Positions 37,501 through 49,910 of a stretch of DNA of 64,000 nucleotides are shown in pieces. Position 1 is the stretch's first letter. The number at the start of each line of letters is the position of its first letter. The stretch is from Fomes fomentarius (taxonomy: Eukaryota > Basidiomycota > Agaricomycetes > Polyporales > Polyporaceae), in assembly GCA_022606135.1 (NCBI GenBank), contig JABYQN010000007.1:1736001-1800000 (forward strand), written 5' to 3'. The notes under the pieces were generated by a model. It was not told the origin of the DNA, did not search any database, and saw only the letters and a program-made list of their open reading frames with translations. Made by a program: the position numbers and the translations under genes.

Positions 37501-40222
37501 TGGCGCTACTGCCCCCCTGGCTTCGCTCTTGTTCGCTCCGTCGTCCGAATTCAGAGGGGGCGCGGGACCTCTTGTGTGCCAAGCCCTGGATCACGGCGCT
37601 GGTCGAGGATAGTGCGCTATAAGTGCACGTATAAGCTCACGAGATCAGAAATATGCGGATACTTCAGACCTGTTTGGGAGTTGCGTATCTCGGGCGTGGC
37701 ACGGAAAGCGCACCGTGGGACGAGAGAGGCAGGCGGATACAGATTACTGTCAGTGTTAGGGTATTGGCGCGAGTAATAGAGATCGGAGAATAGAGAGATC
37801 ACCGAGAGAGGCTGTTAGCGTTTGCCATGTACGTCCGCGCACACGACCCATGGGAACGGGAACGCGCGAGGCTATAGGAGGGTGGGCTGACAGACTCGCG
37901 GACAGTGCGCGCGTGTGCGTGTGTGTGTATGCGCGCGGGCTGGGACGCGGAGGTCGGCACGTAGATTACTGGCATAGAACGTGAGAGGGCTATAGAGGAG
38001 GGGCGGCGCGGGAGGATAAGAGAATGGGCGATGAGATGCAGAGATGTAGATGGGGAGAGAGATGGCGACACGGCGGCGTGTCTGTCACCGTCGAGAAGTT
38101 GGAAGCTGGAGGGTCGGACTGGATTGTGAATTCTGAACTCTAACATAAGTTACGGGCTGGAGGGAAAGAAGGTAGAGAAGCGCCAGCCGCGCGACGTGCT
38201 ATCGGAGACGCGACGATGGCGATCTGGCGGTTTGGTCGCGAGTCGCACAGCCTGTCTGTCTTGTCTTGTCGCGGTTGCCCCTGTCCCCTGTCCCCGTCCT
38301 GTCTGCAGATTAATAGCAGTTCGCCTGCCAGATTGCGCCGCCGGAAGGAGCTGCGAGCGCTGTGCTCGAGGAGGGACTCTCGCTCGAGCACGTTCGTATC
38401 TCCATGATCGACTCGCACCCACTGCCAGCGGTGGTGTCAATGAAAGTCACAACTATCGATCTGTGTGTGTGTATGCGGTCTGTGGGCGCGCGCGCGAGCG
38501 GGTCCGGGATCTGCACCCGGCTGTTGTCGAACAGCACTCAAAACGCGATATAATGCGTGAGATTACGAGATTGCTCGCGGTTAAATTCTGGTGTGCCTAT
38601 GTGTGCACAGCACGCCAAGATGGCCGGCGAAGTCAATGTACGACGGGCACGTACAAGAGATAGACATGTAGAGACGTCGGTCGAACAACCAACAAGGTTC
38701 TTAGTCTGTTTCTGCGCGCGACGCCGCACGCTGTCGCACCAAACATGGAGGGCTACGGTCCTGTGCGGCGCGCATGAGACGGTTGGTAGGTCGTCGACGA
38801 AACGACAGAAAATTTGAGTACGCTCTCCTGTTTGGGGCGTCTGAGCGTGATCCTCGTGATGGACGACAAAAAGCCCCGGACAAATTTGGTTGTGCTCATG
38901 GCCGCGATGGATGCGCGGCGCCAAAGAGATGGAAGACGGAAGATGGGTGGGTGTGCGGATGGTGGGGAGGCACAGACGGATGAAGTGGAGGCGGGGCAAG
39001 GAGGCGAGATAGGATGAATGGAAGACGGAGACGGAGGGAGTGGCCCACACCGCTCTGGCCGGCATGGGAGCTGTTCTGTGGGCAGGGAGTCGGGACAGGA
39101 TCGTGGGCTACGTGCCTGGGCATCGAATAGACCGTTCCCCTCGTCTGGTAAACCACAGAAAGATAGAATCGGCGCCAATGAGAGTATATTGTATGTGCAC
39201 ATGCGTCCCGGGCCGCCAGATTGTGGGGTCGGATCCGGGTATGTGGGCCTGGTACAGGCAACAAAAGTAAAAAGGATGGTATATCTTGCACGAGCGGGAG
39301 TTGAGAAGAACAGATAAGGACGGGGGGACGAGCTGAGGAGGATCGCCGAGAGTCTAGGCTGGGAGTCCGAGGGGTTCGCTGGATCAACAATGGTGCGGGG
39401 TGCATGTGCAGGTGAAGCAAGGTTTGCTTGCTCGTATCCCACATGTCAAGCGCGCAAAGTGTGCGAATGAGCAGAGGTGGGAGCGAACGAACGGTCGGAG
39501 GGCGACATGCACGAAGGGTGTGGTAATCAACTCGGCGCTAGCAATATGTCTATTCCCGGGGTTAATGGCCCCTGCGTGGTTGGAAACGACGGCGGGATGG
39601 CGCTCGTGGGCGGCCCACACACTGCACGCGATGCACACCCAACGGCGCCGCACGAATTGGGGCTGGAGAAGAGAAATGGAAGGCGCGTATTTGCTGCATT
39701 GCTGGCGGGGTTGTGAGCCGGCGGCGGTGCAGGCGATGGGGATCGTAGCAAAGGCTGGCACGCGGAGGACGAGGGGCCGGTGTAGGCAGATACGGTGGGC
39801 GGCGTCGGGGCGCTCTAGAGAAGAAGAAGAAGGAGGAGGAGGGAGACAGGAGGTGGATGGGCGTCCAAGGAAGACATTGCATGAATGGATGGATTGGATG
39901 GAGTTCGGATGCGTGGGAGTGGTTGCAGAGGTCGGCGGGCCGCGGCGGGCAGCCGGTAACTGGCGGTAATTAAAAGAGGGACGTTTAAGGTTTGGAGGGG
40001 AATATCTGGGTGGAAATCTCACGGGTGTTATGGCGTGTTTGGAAGATCGGAGGAGATGATGATTAATTGCAGGGAGGGGAAAAGCACAGCCATCTAGTTC
40101 GGGAACGGCGTACCTGCCTGAGACCCGAAGGAGCGGAAGCGAGGGTGATTGGACTGAAGGGCGGCGGAAAAGGGAAGACGAGATCTGTGGAGAGCGAAGG
40201 ATGGAAAGCGATGACGGGGAAG
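28571..40222. other. About 11.7 kb gene-poor region upstream of the homeodomain gene
   Basis: No frame here shows a recognisable domain. Several long minus-strand frames (29750-30436, 38753-40022) are products of polypyrimidine or GC-rich composition. Simple tracts include CCA repeats near 31800, GAGC repeats near 33106, alternating CG near 37356, GT/GC repeats near 37908-37935 and GAA/GGA runs near 39820-39842. A composition shift towards G+A on the plus strand in 38-40.2 kb leads into the homeodomain promoter. The region may contain a non-coding transcript or long regulatory DNA, but nothing specific can be assigned. Confidence 0.4.
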
Positions 40223-40230
40223 GATAAATA
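40223..40230 (+). promoter_or_regulatory. TATA-like element of the homeodomain gene
   Basis: The sequence gataaata lies 20-27 bp before the first ATG at 40250 and about 120 bp before the ATG at 40349. If transcription starts about 30 bp downstream of it, the 40250 ATG falls at the very 5' end of the mRNA. This favours 40349 as the translation start. Confidence 0.45.
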
Positions 40231-40348
40231 GGGCGCGTGGAGAGGCAGAATGGAATTTCGATCTACAGCCACTCTAGGACAGACCGACGCGAGCACACGG
40301 CGATCGAGCTTTGCATATTTCTGTCTCTATTTGCCGTCCGCCTTTTCA

Positions 40349-42452
40349 ATGATCGACACGCTCCCCCAAGACTGCCCTTCTTTCCCCGACTCGCTCAGCT
40401 CCTACAACGTCCACCAACTCCAGTTTGCCCTCTCGTCCGTCCCTGCCCCCTCTCTTCCTCCTTTCTTCCACCGACGCTCACCTTCCTCTTCTGACAGCCA
40501 CCACACAAAGTCTCCCGAGACAGACCCGCTCTCCTTTGACGCACGTCTTCTGTATGTCGCCCCACTCTTTCTTCCCTGTCCTCTCCCGCTGACGTCTGTC
40601 TGTCTGTCCAGAACGAACCCGCTCGGGATCGACTACGACTCGCGCCGCATGTCCAGCTCCGCCACCTCGGACAGCAGCCGACACTCCCGCCCCGACAAGC
40701 GCCCCGCAACCCCCGACCTCTCTCCCGTCCCAAAGCGCGCCCGCGCCCCCATTGGCTCTCCCTGGTCCGACCCCGCCACTCCAGACGTCCCTCCCCTCTC
40801 TTCCGATCAGGACCCAGACCGCGTCCAGCTGCCCTCGCTTGCGCGCTCCTTCAACGACCGTCACGAGCTCCGTCGCGCCTCTCTCCCAACTCTCTACCCT
40901 GACAGCCCCGCCTCCCGCCCCCGCCTCCCCTACCCCGTCCACCGCTCCTCTCAGTCTTCCGCCGGCCTCCAGTCCTACCATTTCCCGGCCTCCTCCGACA
41001 GCTCCGACCCCAAGCCCAATCGTCCTCGTCTCGAGACTGACACTCAGCTTGGGCTCTATCCCAGTCCCGTGAGCGATCTCTCCCTGCCCAGTGCTGGTCT
41101 CACCTCGGCCTCTACCTCCTCCTTTGGCTTTTCCCCCCTCTCCTCCGACTACTCTGCCACCGGCCGCTCCCCTTCCGGCCTCTCTGACCCTGACTCGTGG
41201 AACGGCGCGTCCATTGCCCGCCCGAACTCCACCCCCGGTGCCGTCTCCAAGTACGACGACTCTCTCCGCGCCCCCCAGTCCATGTTTGGCGGCGTCCGTA
41301 TATCTGGACAATCCGATCGCTCGCCTGTCTCGCGCCTCAATCCATCCAACGGAAACGGCCTTTCCTCTTCCATCAAGACCGAGGCGGACTGGAACTTCCC
41401 TACTGCTCCAGATTTCCCCATGACTTCCTCTGCCTCCGCCCCCTCCGGTCCCAATCCCTCCATCAACGTCTCCAACTCCCCCAGCCGCTCTCCACAATCC
41501 GCTCCCCTTGCTAGCCCCGCCGGTCTCGTCGACCGCCCTCCACAGCAGCGCAAGCGCGGCAAGCTCCCCAAGCCCGTCACCGACTTCCTCAAGGACTGGT
41601 TGCACAGGCATAGTGACCATCCTTACCCCTCGGAAGAGGAGAAAAAACAGCTTTGCCATGCTACCGGTCTCTCAATGAGTCAAGTCAGTAATTGGATGAT
41701 CAACGTGAGTCTTCCTATCCCATCCTTCGCTCTCTGCCCCGAACCTCACCTTCGCAAAATAGGCCCGACGACGCATCCTCGCCCCTGCAAGGCACACTAC
41801 CGCTGGCCCCACTACCACTACCCCCTTTGCCACCCGTGCTGGTGCCGTTGGCATGCCCATGCACACCATGGGTCCTGGTGGTCTCGGCACTCCCTTGATG
41901 GACCCCAGCAGACGCATGTCTGTCGATTCTCTCCAGCTCTACTACCCCATGTCCCTTCAGTCCCTCGGTCACGATCCCCATCCGCACCACCTGGGGCCTT
42001 CCAGCACCCGCCACATGGTCGGCGTGTCCCGCTCCCTGTCTTCCAGTCATGCAACCGCAGGCAACCTCAGCCAGCTCGGCCATCATGGTCACGGCTCCAG
42101 TCCGTACGGCCTCACAGACGCGTCATATGCTCAGGGTCGTCTCTCGTACAGTGGAGGCGGGGGCGCCTCTGCACTCCATCCTTCCGCACATTCCCACAAC
42201 AGTCCTGGTGGCTTCTTCGGCCTCTCCGGGAGCGGCGGAAGCAGTGGGGGTTACATGGGCACCCAAACCTCCATGTACGGCTCGGGCGCAAATTATGCAC
42301 AGAGTGGGAGTCATCATGCGCCGCAAGGTGGGAGTCCTGGGGGCCGTGTGCTGACGCCAGCGACGGACGACTCGGTGCAGGCGAGCTACCGCTTCCCAGA
42401 CTCTGCATCACCCGGTCCGCAGTCGGGATCGGGGTATGCGACGCCGCAATAG
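40349..42452 (+). CDS. TALE-class homeodomain transcription factor
   Basis: The protein begins MIDTLPQDCPSFPDSLSSYN if ATG 40349 is used; the frame is also open from ATG 40250. A 60-bp in-frame intron is likely at 40552-40611 (GTATGT donor, CTGAC branch, CCAG). A 58-bp intron at 41705-41762 (GTGAGT..TAG) interrupts the third homeodomain helix between WMIN and ARRRIL. The homeodomain (KRGKLPKPVTDFLKDWLHRH, then the three-residue-loop signature SDHPYPSEEEKKQL, then LSMSQVSNWMIN-ARRR) is of the TALE/KN type, which binds TGAC-like DNA. It is preceded by about 400 Ser/Pro-rich residues and followed by a Gly/Ser/His-rich tail ending SGSGYATPQ. In mushrooms, homeodomain factors control mating or fruit-body development; this one lacks the neighbours of a mating-type locus, so a developmental regulator is my inference. 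Confidence 0.88.
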
Positions 42453-45400
42453 GCGGGTGAAGACATCGAGGGACGCGTACTACGTTGTGTGTGACGAGCA
42501 TCGAGCGAACGGCGCGGAGTGATTGGCTATAGCGGGCGATCCTAATAGGGTATCAAATTCGATTAATCGGCACGCCCCTGTTGTTCGGCCTCTTCGCTCA
42601 TGCTTTCCCACGCTCCTCTCTCCGACTCTCACCGCCATCTCCCGCCGCCTTCCTCGTCGTCGCCCCCATCGCCATCGCCACCGCCCACGTCGCTCTCAAG
42701 CTCCAGCCTTCTGGATGGATCGCACGGCGCGGGCGCCGGAGCATCTCTGCAAAATGTCCTCGTGCCGCTCAGCGCGCGTGCATCTTCTTGGTCGGTCTTG
42801 CCTTCATTTGCGCTGTTCGTCCCTTTCTTCACCCCTCGTTTGTGCTACTATTATACTATCTACCCTTGTACGTTGTGTGTTCCCTCCGTGGATCTACCCT
42901 TGTTTCATGCCGCTTTACCCCCCCTCTTTATCACGCCGTCTGCCGCATATCATCCGCACAATTCCCCATGTTCCCTCATCACCTACGCAAACCGTACCTG
43001 CCCATGACCTAACACGCATCGCCCCCCTCATATCCCGCCAGCATCCCATCACATCCCATGGAGTCCTCGGGGGCACATGCATACCATGTGCCGCACCACC
43101 CATCGCCATCTGTACCCCTACGTCTCTTCGCTCTCATCGCATCTCGACCATCGTCTCGCAACGTATTCGTATCATATCACCTACTGTACATGTACTCCTA
43201 GTAGACCGCCCTCTGTCAATCCTCCACGCTGCGATCGTTCATTTTTATTAGCTCGCTCTCAGACCTTAGAAGGGACTCTCTCACTCGTCGGACTTCCGTA
43301 TCGTGGTTAGATATGGGACGCGCTATTTTCATAAATATCTGTCTGGTGTTCTATATCCCTTATCCCTATCTGCTTTCTTGGACGCCGCCGTGGCGAATGT
43401 GAAATAGTGAAATACAATGTTGTGGTCGCACAACAGCCTTGGTCGTCATGCCTGACTGCACGTGTGTACGTTTTTCGCAAGTGCGCGCCTCATCATCACC
43501 TTGTGCGTCACAGGCACTGCGAAGCCGCGATGGGGTCACCGTGTGGTACCAGTCCTCCGTTCGAGCAACAATCAGTGCGGTGCACGACGAGCGCATGCAT
43601 GTGCGCAATGTTTACTTAATGCAATATGGCTCACTTGTTGCCCTCTCTCCTTCATATGTACTGAATATATTCTCTTTGTGATATGCGCGCGCATCGCGAC
43701 GACCGTGTACCCCCGTTTTGTTTTTTTTATGTTTAATGTGATGCGGTGGCCGCCCTCAGGGCGATGATCACTAGTACTTGAGGGTCGTTAGTGGGATCTA
43801 CATTGGCAAACTAATATACGGGGGAAGTCCTCGTAAGTACTGTACGAGGCTAGAGGGCGGAGCGGGCGCCACATATGATGGAATTTACTTTCAATCCCCG
43901 TTGATTCGCTACGGTCGCCGCGGCGGCGATGCAGGCGGCCGTGGACATTGGACGGAGGCGGTTGTAGCTTTTTTCTTTTGCGATTTGCTGTGCCGTTCGA
44001 GAGAGATGCAGCAGACGGCGAAGGACATGCATATGGACGTGTAGTGCCCAGCTTCTGGATCTTGGAGCTTGATATGAGGCCCTGGCCTGACTCGGATCTC
44101 AGAGTCTCGCTCGACTCGCTCTCTGGAGTGCACGCTTCTGATCAGTGCTGTATCGGAGTGTGTCATCGCGCGGATCGAGATACAGTACTTAAGTACATCC
44201 TTGCAGATGATATTAATTTGACTCCGCACCGACCCTTGTCCAGAGGCTCAGGCTTGATGCATTGCAACCCGTGGCGGACGCTTCTCATGAGATGCAAAGT
44301 CCAAGATATATTCGCTTCCGTGTGCCCTCGAGGCTCGAGTATCAGCAGCCTGACAGGTGCCCTGTGGGCATATGTGTGCCAAGCAGCGAATGGCAAATGC
44401 AGCATTCACCTTCCAATTTGAAGGGACTCCGAGCGCGGCAACCTGGTTGCGGAGTTTGACCTGGAACGGATCTACATTGGTGGATTTTAAGTAGGCAATC
44501 ACTCTTTTCCTGGTTCTTCTGTTTCCGAGAACCAGACATACTTACGCATATGGTACTTATGTAAGTACCTGCAGCAGCGCGACGCTCGCGCTCCACGCAT
44601 CAGTAAGTAAGTACCCCCCGATTGCATTTCGAGTTGCGATGATCAAAATATGTGTTTGGGTCGCCGCGCGAGCATCGGCCTATGTACTTAATATTGGGAT
44701 CGCAGATGGGGGATCTGACGCGCTCTGTGCCTAGGGGATCAGGGGGACGGGCCGGCAAGCGACGCAGTCATGGTGCAGTGGAGGTGTCGCTCGCTGCAGA
44801 TCACTCTCAGTAAGTACAAGTCTCTCCGGGACTCACCGCGCTCAGTGACAGTTAGTTGCCGGGGTATTGTGACATTGACAGCGGTGTGGATGGACTTGCT
44901 CCAGGGGACCTTGGTCGATTTGACTGGCTGAAGCATATTTTGACTCCTGAAGCTGGCACCTATCGACATCAAGAGTTTGAAGTTTGGACAGTGTCAGACG
45001 AGACTCCGAAGGTGAATTCTTTGAGCTGTGCCCAGACTTGTTGGGTTGCAGTGGTGTTCACCTGGTGTTCAGTGTTCACAATGAGACCTCGCTCTCCTTG
45101 CCGAGCGTGTGGCGTGTGATTGGGGATGTAGATCATTGCACGACTGTCGGCCGTCGGTCCGCCGCCCCTCTCGCATCTTTGTCTCTTGCCTTGCGCTCTC
45201 CCGTGTCTCTGGATTCCTGCATGTATGTACTCACCACTGGCTGCCTGGCATCATGCTGGTAAGCCATACTTTCCAGTTTCCCCATGCCACCGCCCATCAT
45301 TGCCACGGCTATGGGATGATTCATGTGCTAACCTCATGAGCTATTAGTAGGACTCCGAACCACGACGAGCTTGCGTAGGCTCACTCGTGCCGTCTCACGT

Positions 45401-48400
45401 ACAGTTTGTATTGGCTCCAAGGGCATTTGCGTAAGATGTTGCCCAGGAAGACAAATCGGGTGCAATATACATACTGAACGCCCAGCGCTCGCCGGCAGCC
45501 CCACGCCCCACGCCCCTGTGAGCTTGCTGACGCGACCTAACCGACGTCGTCATGTGATTGGTTTTTTTTGCACATCAGGATCCTCGGCGACTGACGAGTC
45601 GCGCCCACACGCGCATTATGGGCGCGGTGGTATTCTCGTCATGTTACCCCATGATCCTCTGTTTGTCTCTCACTGATTGTGATCCTGATCCCAGAGTGGT
45701 GGTGCACATCGGAACCCACGCGTGAGCGCAAAGAGCGCGCAGCTAGTATTACGAGTTGAGTAGAAGAACTCGCAAGTATTCAACGACGAGGCGTATCAGA
45801 AATAAGAAGCAAGGAATCCACAAACGTAAACCCGCGTCAGGGAAGCACGGCTGCACCGCTCTCTGCGGTTCGGGCGTTCGCTCCGAGATGGCCCCCCTCG
45901 CCGCCTTGAGACCGTTGGTCGGCGGCCCGTCACGCGTGCGCCCAGAGTTGAGTTGCATCTCCTTGAAGGAGCACTTCCTTCGCCTTCCCCGCTCGTCCAT
46001 CGGCCGGAAGTTCTGCACAGTCCTGGCTCCTCACAGAACATCTGCAACGACCGGTGCATGATCCAGCGAGCACTTCTCTCGATGCCCCGGCTCAGCGGTT
46101 CGGAGGTGCTTTGGCTCCCGGCTGTTTGGGGGACATTGATTGCGCTACGATACGATACAGGGTGCAAGGGTCGTCACACAGCTCCCGCTGCGATCCTTCT
46201 CCTCGTCCAGCGCATCGGCCGCCAGGGACTTGAGCCCTGCGCTCACTCAGGCGCCATCCAAGTATGCGGCAGTCTCGGTATGGATATGTGACTGTGTTTC
46301 CGGCGTTGGGAGATAACCGCCTGTTAGTTCGCCGCTGTGGTCGTGCAGTCCAGCAGCCGACGAGCCCGCTCCACGGAGCACGGTCCCGAGTACTATTACT
46401 CATGTGGTCGAAACATTCGCTACGAGGACCGGGTTCAATGCATTTGCGAATATCCGTGCCCGCAAAAGACGCGCGACGTGGAATGTGGCGTTGGTCATGC
46501 AGCGTTCTATTGTTTCACTAGTGGGGGCGTTTGAGGCCAGCGTGAGATCAGTACAACAGCTTGGTGAACCGTGTGAGAAGACGGGGCTGGAGCAGTAACG
46601 GTGGATTCCAGGAGAGCACTGGACGGAGGGACGGACCAGAAAGGGTCGACCAGGAGGAGCATATGCGACTCCGTGCCCGTCGCGCACTGTACGTCACTTT
46701 TGCGTAACGCAACGCCTCCTTCTGATGGGTCATGTAACAAGGTATCGCTTCTCTGAGGCACAGCGATGCGGATGAATACGCAAAACTGAAAAGGGAAGGC
46801 CAAGTTCTCGATTCAGAAGGATACACACTCGGCGGCACGGGGGCTGAGCTACCTACCGCTGGGCGTGGGAGGACCGACAATGAATGAACAATGCAGTCCT
46901 CGAGACTCGAGAACGAAAGGGTGGAGGTTGTGAGGTTGCTACGAGACCCTGCACCGTCCATCCATTGCCGAGCGCCTTTGGCTTATCGATTCTCTGGACC
47001 TTGATTTTCGGGTAGAAGCTGCTACTACACCGGCTCATAACCACAAGGCTGGTCACTGCCCAAACCCTACACCACGCTGCGACGCAACGCTTCGGGCGCT
47101 CGGATGATCAGGCTTCCGATTAAAGAGCTCGCAAGAAGGCGCGTTACGGCTCAGTGCTGAACACATGAGTCTTCACCTGGCCTCGCCGGCCGGCATGTTC
47201 ACCTACCGATTGATTTTGCGCCCAGCGGCGCGCGGAGCTATTACGGAAAACATAGCGCCAAGACGGGTGATGATCGCGGGAGAACAGGAGACTCATACGT
47301 ACTACGCTGATACTGCGACCCGGAAAAGGCGGGTCTGGGACTTGGGCGCATCTCGATATCTGGATGGTGAGGTCTCTTACCATTGCGCCAAAGGGGATAG
47401 GGAGGATCATTGCCATACTTGCTTTCGGGGCAGGGTGGCAATGTGACGATTTCATAACGCGGGAAGGTGACACGAATCGCGATTGTGCAGTGGAACGGAG
47501 CTCAGCCACGGGAATGTGGTCCTAGCGTAGCGCTGGAACTGGGAAATTGGATCAGTGGTGGAATACGCATCACGAAACGAGGTGGACGTGGATACCAATA
47601 TGCTTGAAACCCGCAGTGCTCTCGTCACTGTAGCCCTAAAACAGAGAAGGCGGCCCAAGTACGCGAGGGAATTGGGATCCGTATACGTATACCAGTGCGG
47701 TGAGAGGGTGTCCCTGGCGCTCGGCACTGAATTGACTAGATATCAATCCGAATAGAAGAGGGCAGGCTAGAAGGGAAGAGTACTGCAGCGCCATAGGATG
47801 TCGCATGGCCCACGAACAAGTGGTGGGTGATATTGACTTGGGCTTGAACACACTCACCTCAGCGGTCCCAATACGATGCATTCCGCTCATCCGCCGAGCA
47901 CAAGGGCCGAATCATAAATTAGGGATACCCCGCTGGCGAAGGGGCTGAGAAGGCAATGCATATGCGGATGTTCATCGTGAGACCTGGGGAGTTTGTAAGT
48001 TGCCGGTGCCCACGCGTGAGAGCGCAGTGTGTTATGTGGACCACATGGACTATACGGAAGGTAGGCGAGAAGGGATGCAATAAGGACTGGTGGAATGGAA
48101 AGAGTTTGAGTTTGCCGGGCCAACACTGAATTGATGGCGAAGCCGCTTTGGAGATTCGATGTCGCTCTTTGGCAGTTTCTGTCGAAAATCCTGTCGGCCG
48201 GCGTCCAGACTCGACCGGCGAAGGAGCCCGGCAATGGGCATCCTCCCAGCGCTTGACATAAGGTTCAAAGTTGGGTCATGTGGGGAGAAGCACAATACAG
48301 GAGACGACCGGTCGCAGACTGACGCCACCACGTCTGGAACTGACCTCGATCCAATCCATCGTGATGCAATGTCCGAAGATGTGCGCAGTTCTTCCGCGTG

Positions 48401-49910
48401 AAGAATAGAACGGACGCGCACCAGCCATCGTGACCCTACGTGAGAGCGAAGATAAAGCACCGGTCGCAGTTACTGCGGGCGATGCAATGTTTGGGGCGGG
48501 TCGTATTGTGCCAACCATTCCAGCACCGAGCACCGAGCACCGACCGGTGTACATTAGATAATCACCGAGAGGGTTGCGCCGGTCCCGACTCACTTCTTTG
48601 CCTATTCGAAACGGATCAGAATGTCCCATGTACAATTGAACACGCACCATGTTCCCGTGAACGTTTGAGCTTCGGCTGCAAACTATTGATGCAGCAAAGT
48701 CCTAGTACACGAACCTGGGACATGTTCACCATTGCTTATCGTGGACATAGGCCGGCGAGGCTAAGGAAGACTCCCAATCGCACGATGCGACTTTGATGTG
48801 GTGGACTGATCCCACAAACCGATACCAGTGAGCGATCGACTACCTATTAGGGCTTTGACGGTACTAGCTGATGCGCTGAAAACATGCTTCACTCATACGC
48901 CTGAGGGTCCGGGTCTATGACAGGCCGTTACACACCTGGTCCTGTACAAGCTGATAGGGGCCCCGGCACAATCTCAGCTATCTCGCCTCGGACGCTCAAC
49001 AACCGCAGTAATGGTCACATTCCCAACTCTAACTGGTTACGATTATGCGAATGGTTCCAATCAGACGTAGTACATGTTCGTCATCGGGATGGACACGCAC
49101 CATAAGCACACCCGGAAAGGGAGACCAACTCTCAGACCCCAGGACCGTATGCATCCATCGGGGGCGGAGTACTGGTCATCATCATACATGACTGCGATCA
49201 GTGTCATGCATATATGACTACTACCGAGAGCTCACTGTACGTACATTTGCTTGCGCTTAGCAGCACTCTTTGTGTGGAAGCGAGAAGTGTGTCTCAGGCT
49301 TGAGGTGTATACGTGTTGGGGATATCCTCCGTTACTCCACCAGGCCCCAGGGGCACGTAGTTCCGACATATGTCGGACCGGCGGTGGACATCGAGTCTTC
49401 GCCCCGATGCGTTCCAGAAGCGCAGACGCGACATCGTGTTTCGAAGTGGCGGCAGAACGGACGAGAAGGCTCGGAGCGTGTAGTAGATCTCGTGAAGCAG
49501 GTCTCTTGCCGGCCTTCGGGTTCGAGTTAAACGGAGATTCGCGGGGGTAGAAACAGACATTACACTTCGCTGGTCCTAAAGCTGGGAAGTTTACTAACCT
49601 CTGTCATGATACTGCTGGCAATAAGATCGATCACAAATTCGGTGTTGCCAGTCGGCGTCAAAGCTGTGCCTTCTGTTATGAGGCCTCTAAGGAGTCTAGC
49701 ACCGGCACATCGGACGGTGTTGAGGCTTGCAGGTGAGGACAGTCCGGAGAAAAGATGTTGAACAATGAAGCGCCCCCAGTCACGCCTCCGGCGTCACTCT
49801 AGGCCGCTGTGCATGCTCTAGAACTTTCTGTATTCTTCGGAACATGACCATAATCTTTCCAGCAATGAATGTATGCATATACTATTGATACATCGTCGGT
49901 GACATAGGAA
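42453..49910. other. About 7.4 kb without a supported gene
   Basis: The first several hundred bases are pyrimidine-rich and probably the 3' untranslated region of the homeodomain gene. Beyond that, frames are short and without domains. The only structured stretch I found is the cluster of TAAGTAC motifs at 44184-44817. No transposon proteins or terminal repeats were recognised. Confidence 0.4.
44184..44817. repeat. Cluster of TAAGTAC/GTACTTA motifs including two palindromes
   Basis: Seven copies of TAAGTAC or its complement occur in about 630 bp: a perfect 12-bp palindrome gtacttaagtac at 44185-44196, a near-perfect 18-bp one at 44552-44569 (8-bp arms ggtactta/taagtacc around a two-base centre), and single copies at 44608, 44684 and 44811. 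They could be remnants of terminal inverted repeats of a small non-autonomous element or repeated factor sites. No target-site duplication was identified. Confidence 0.5.

Noticed and set aside
38753..40022. Long minus-strand Ser/Pro/His-rich frames upstream of the homeodomain gene
   Set aside because: They arise from polypurine/polypyrimidine promoter DNA and lack conserved sequence.
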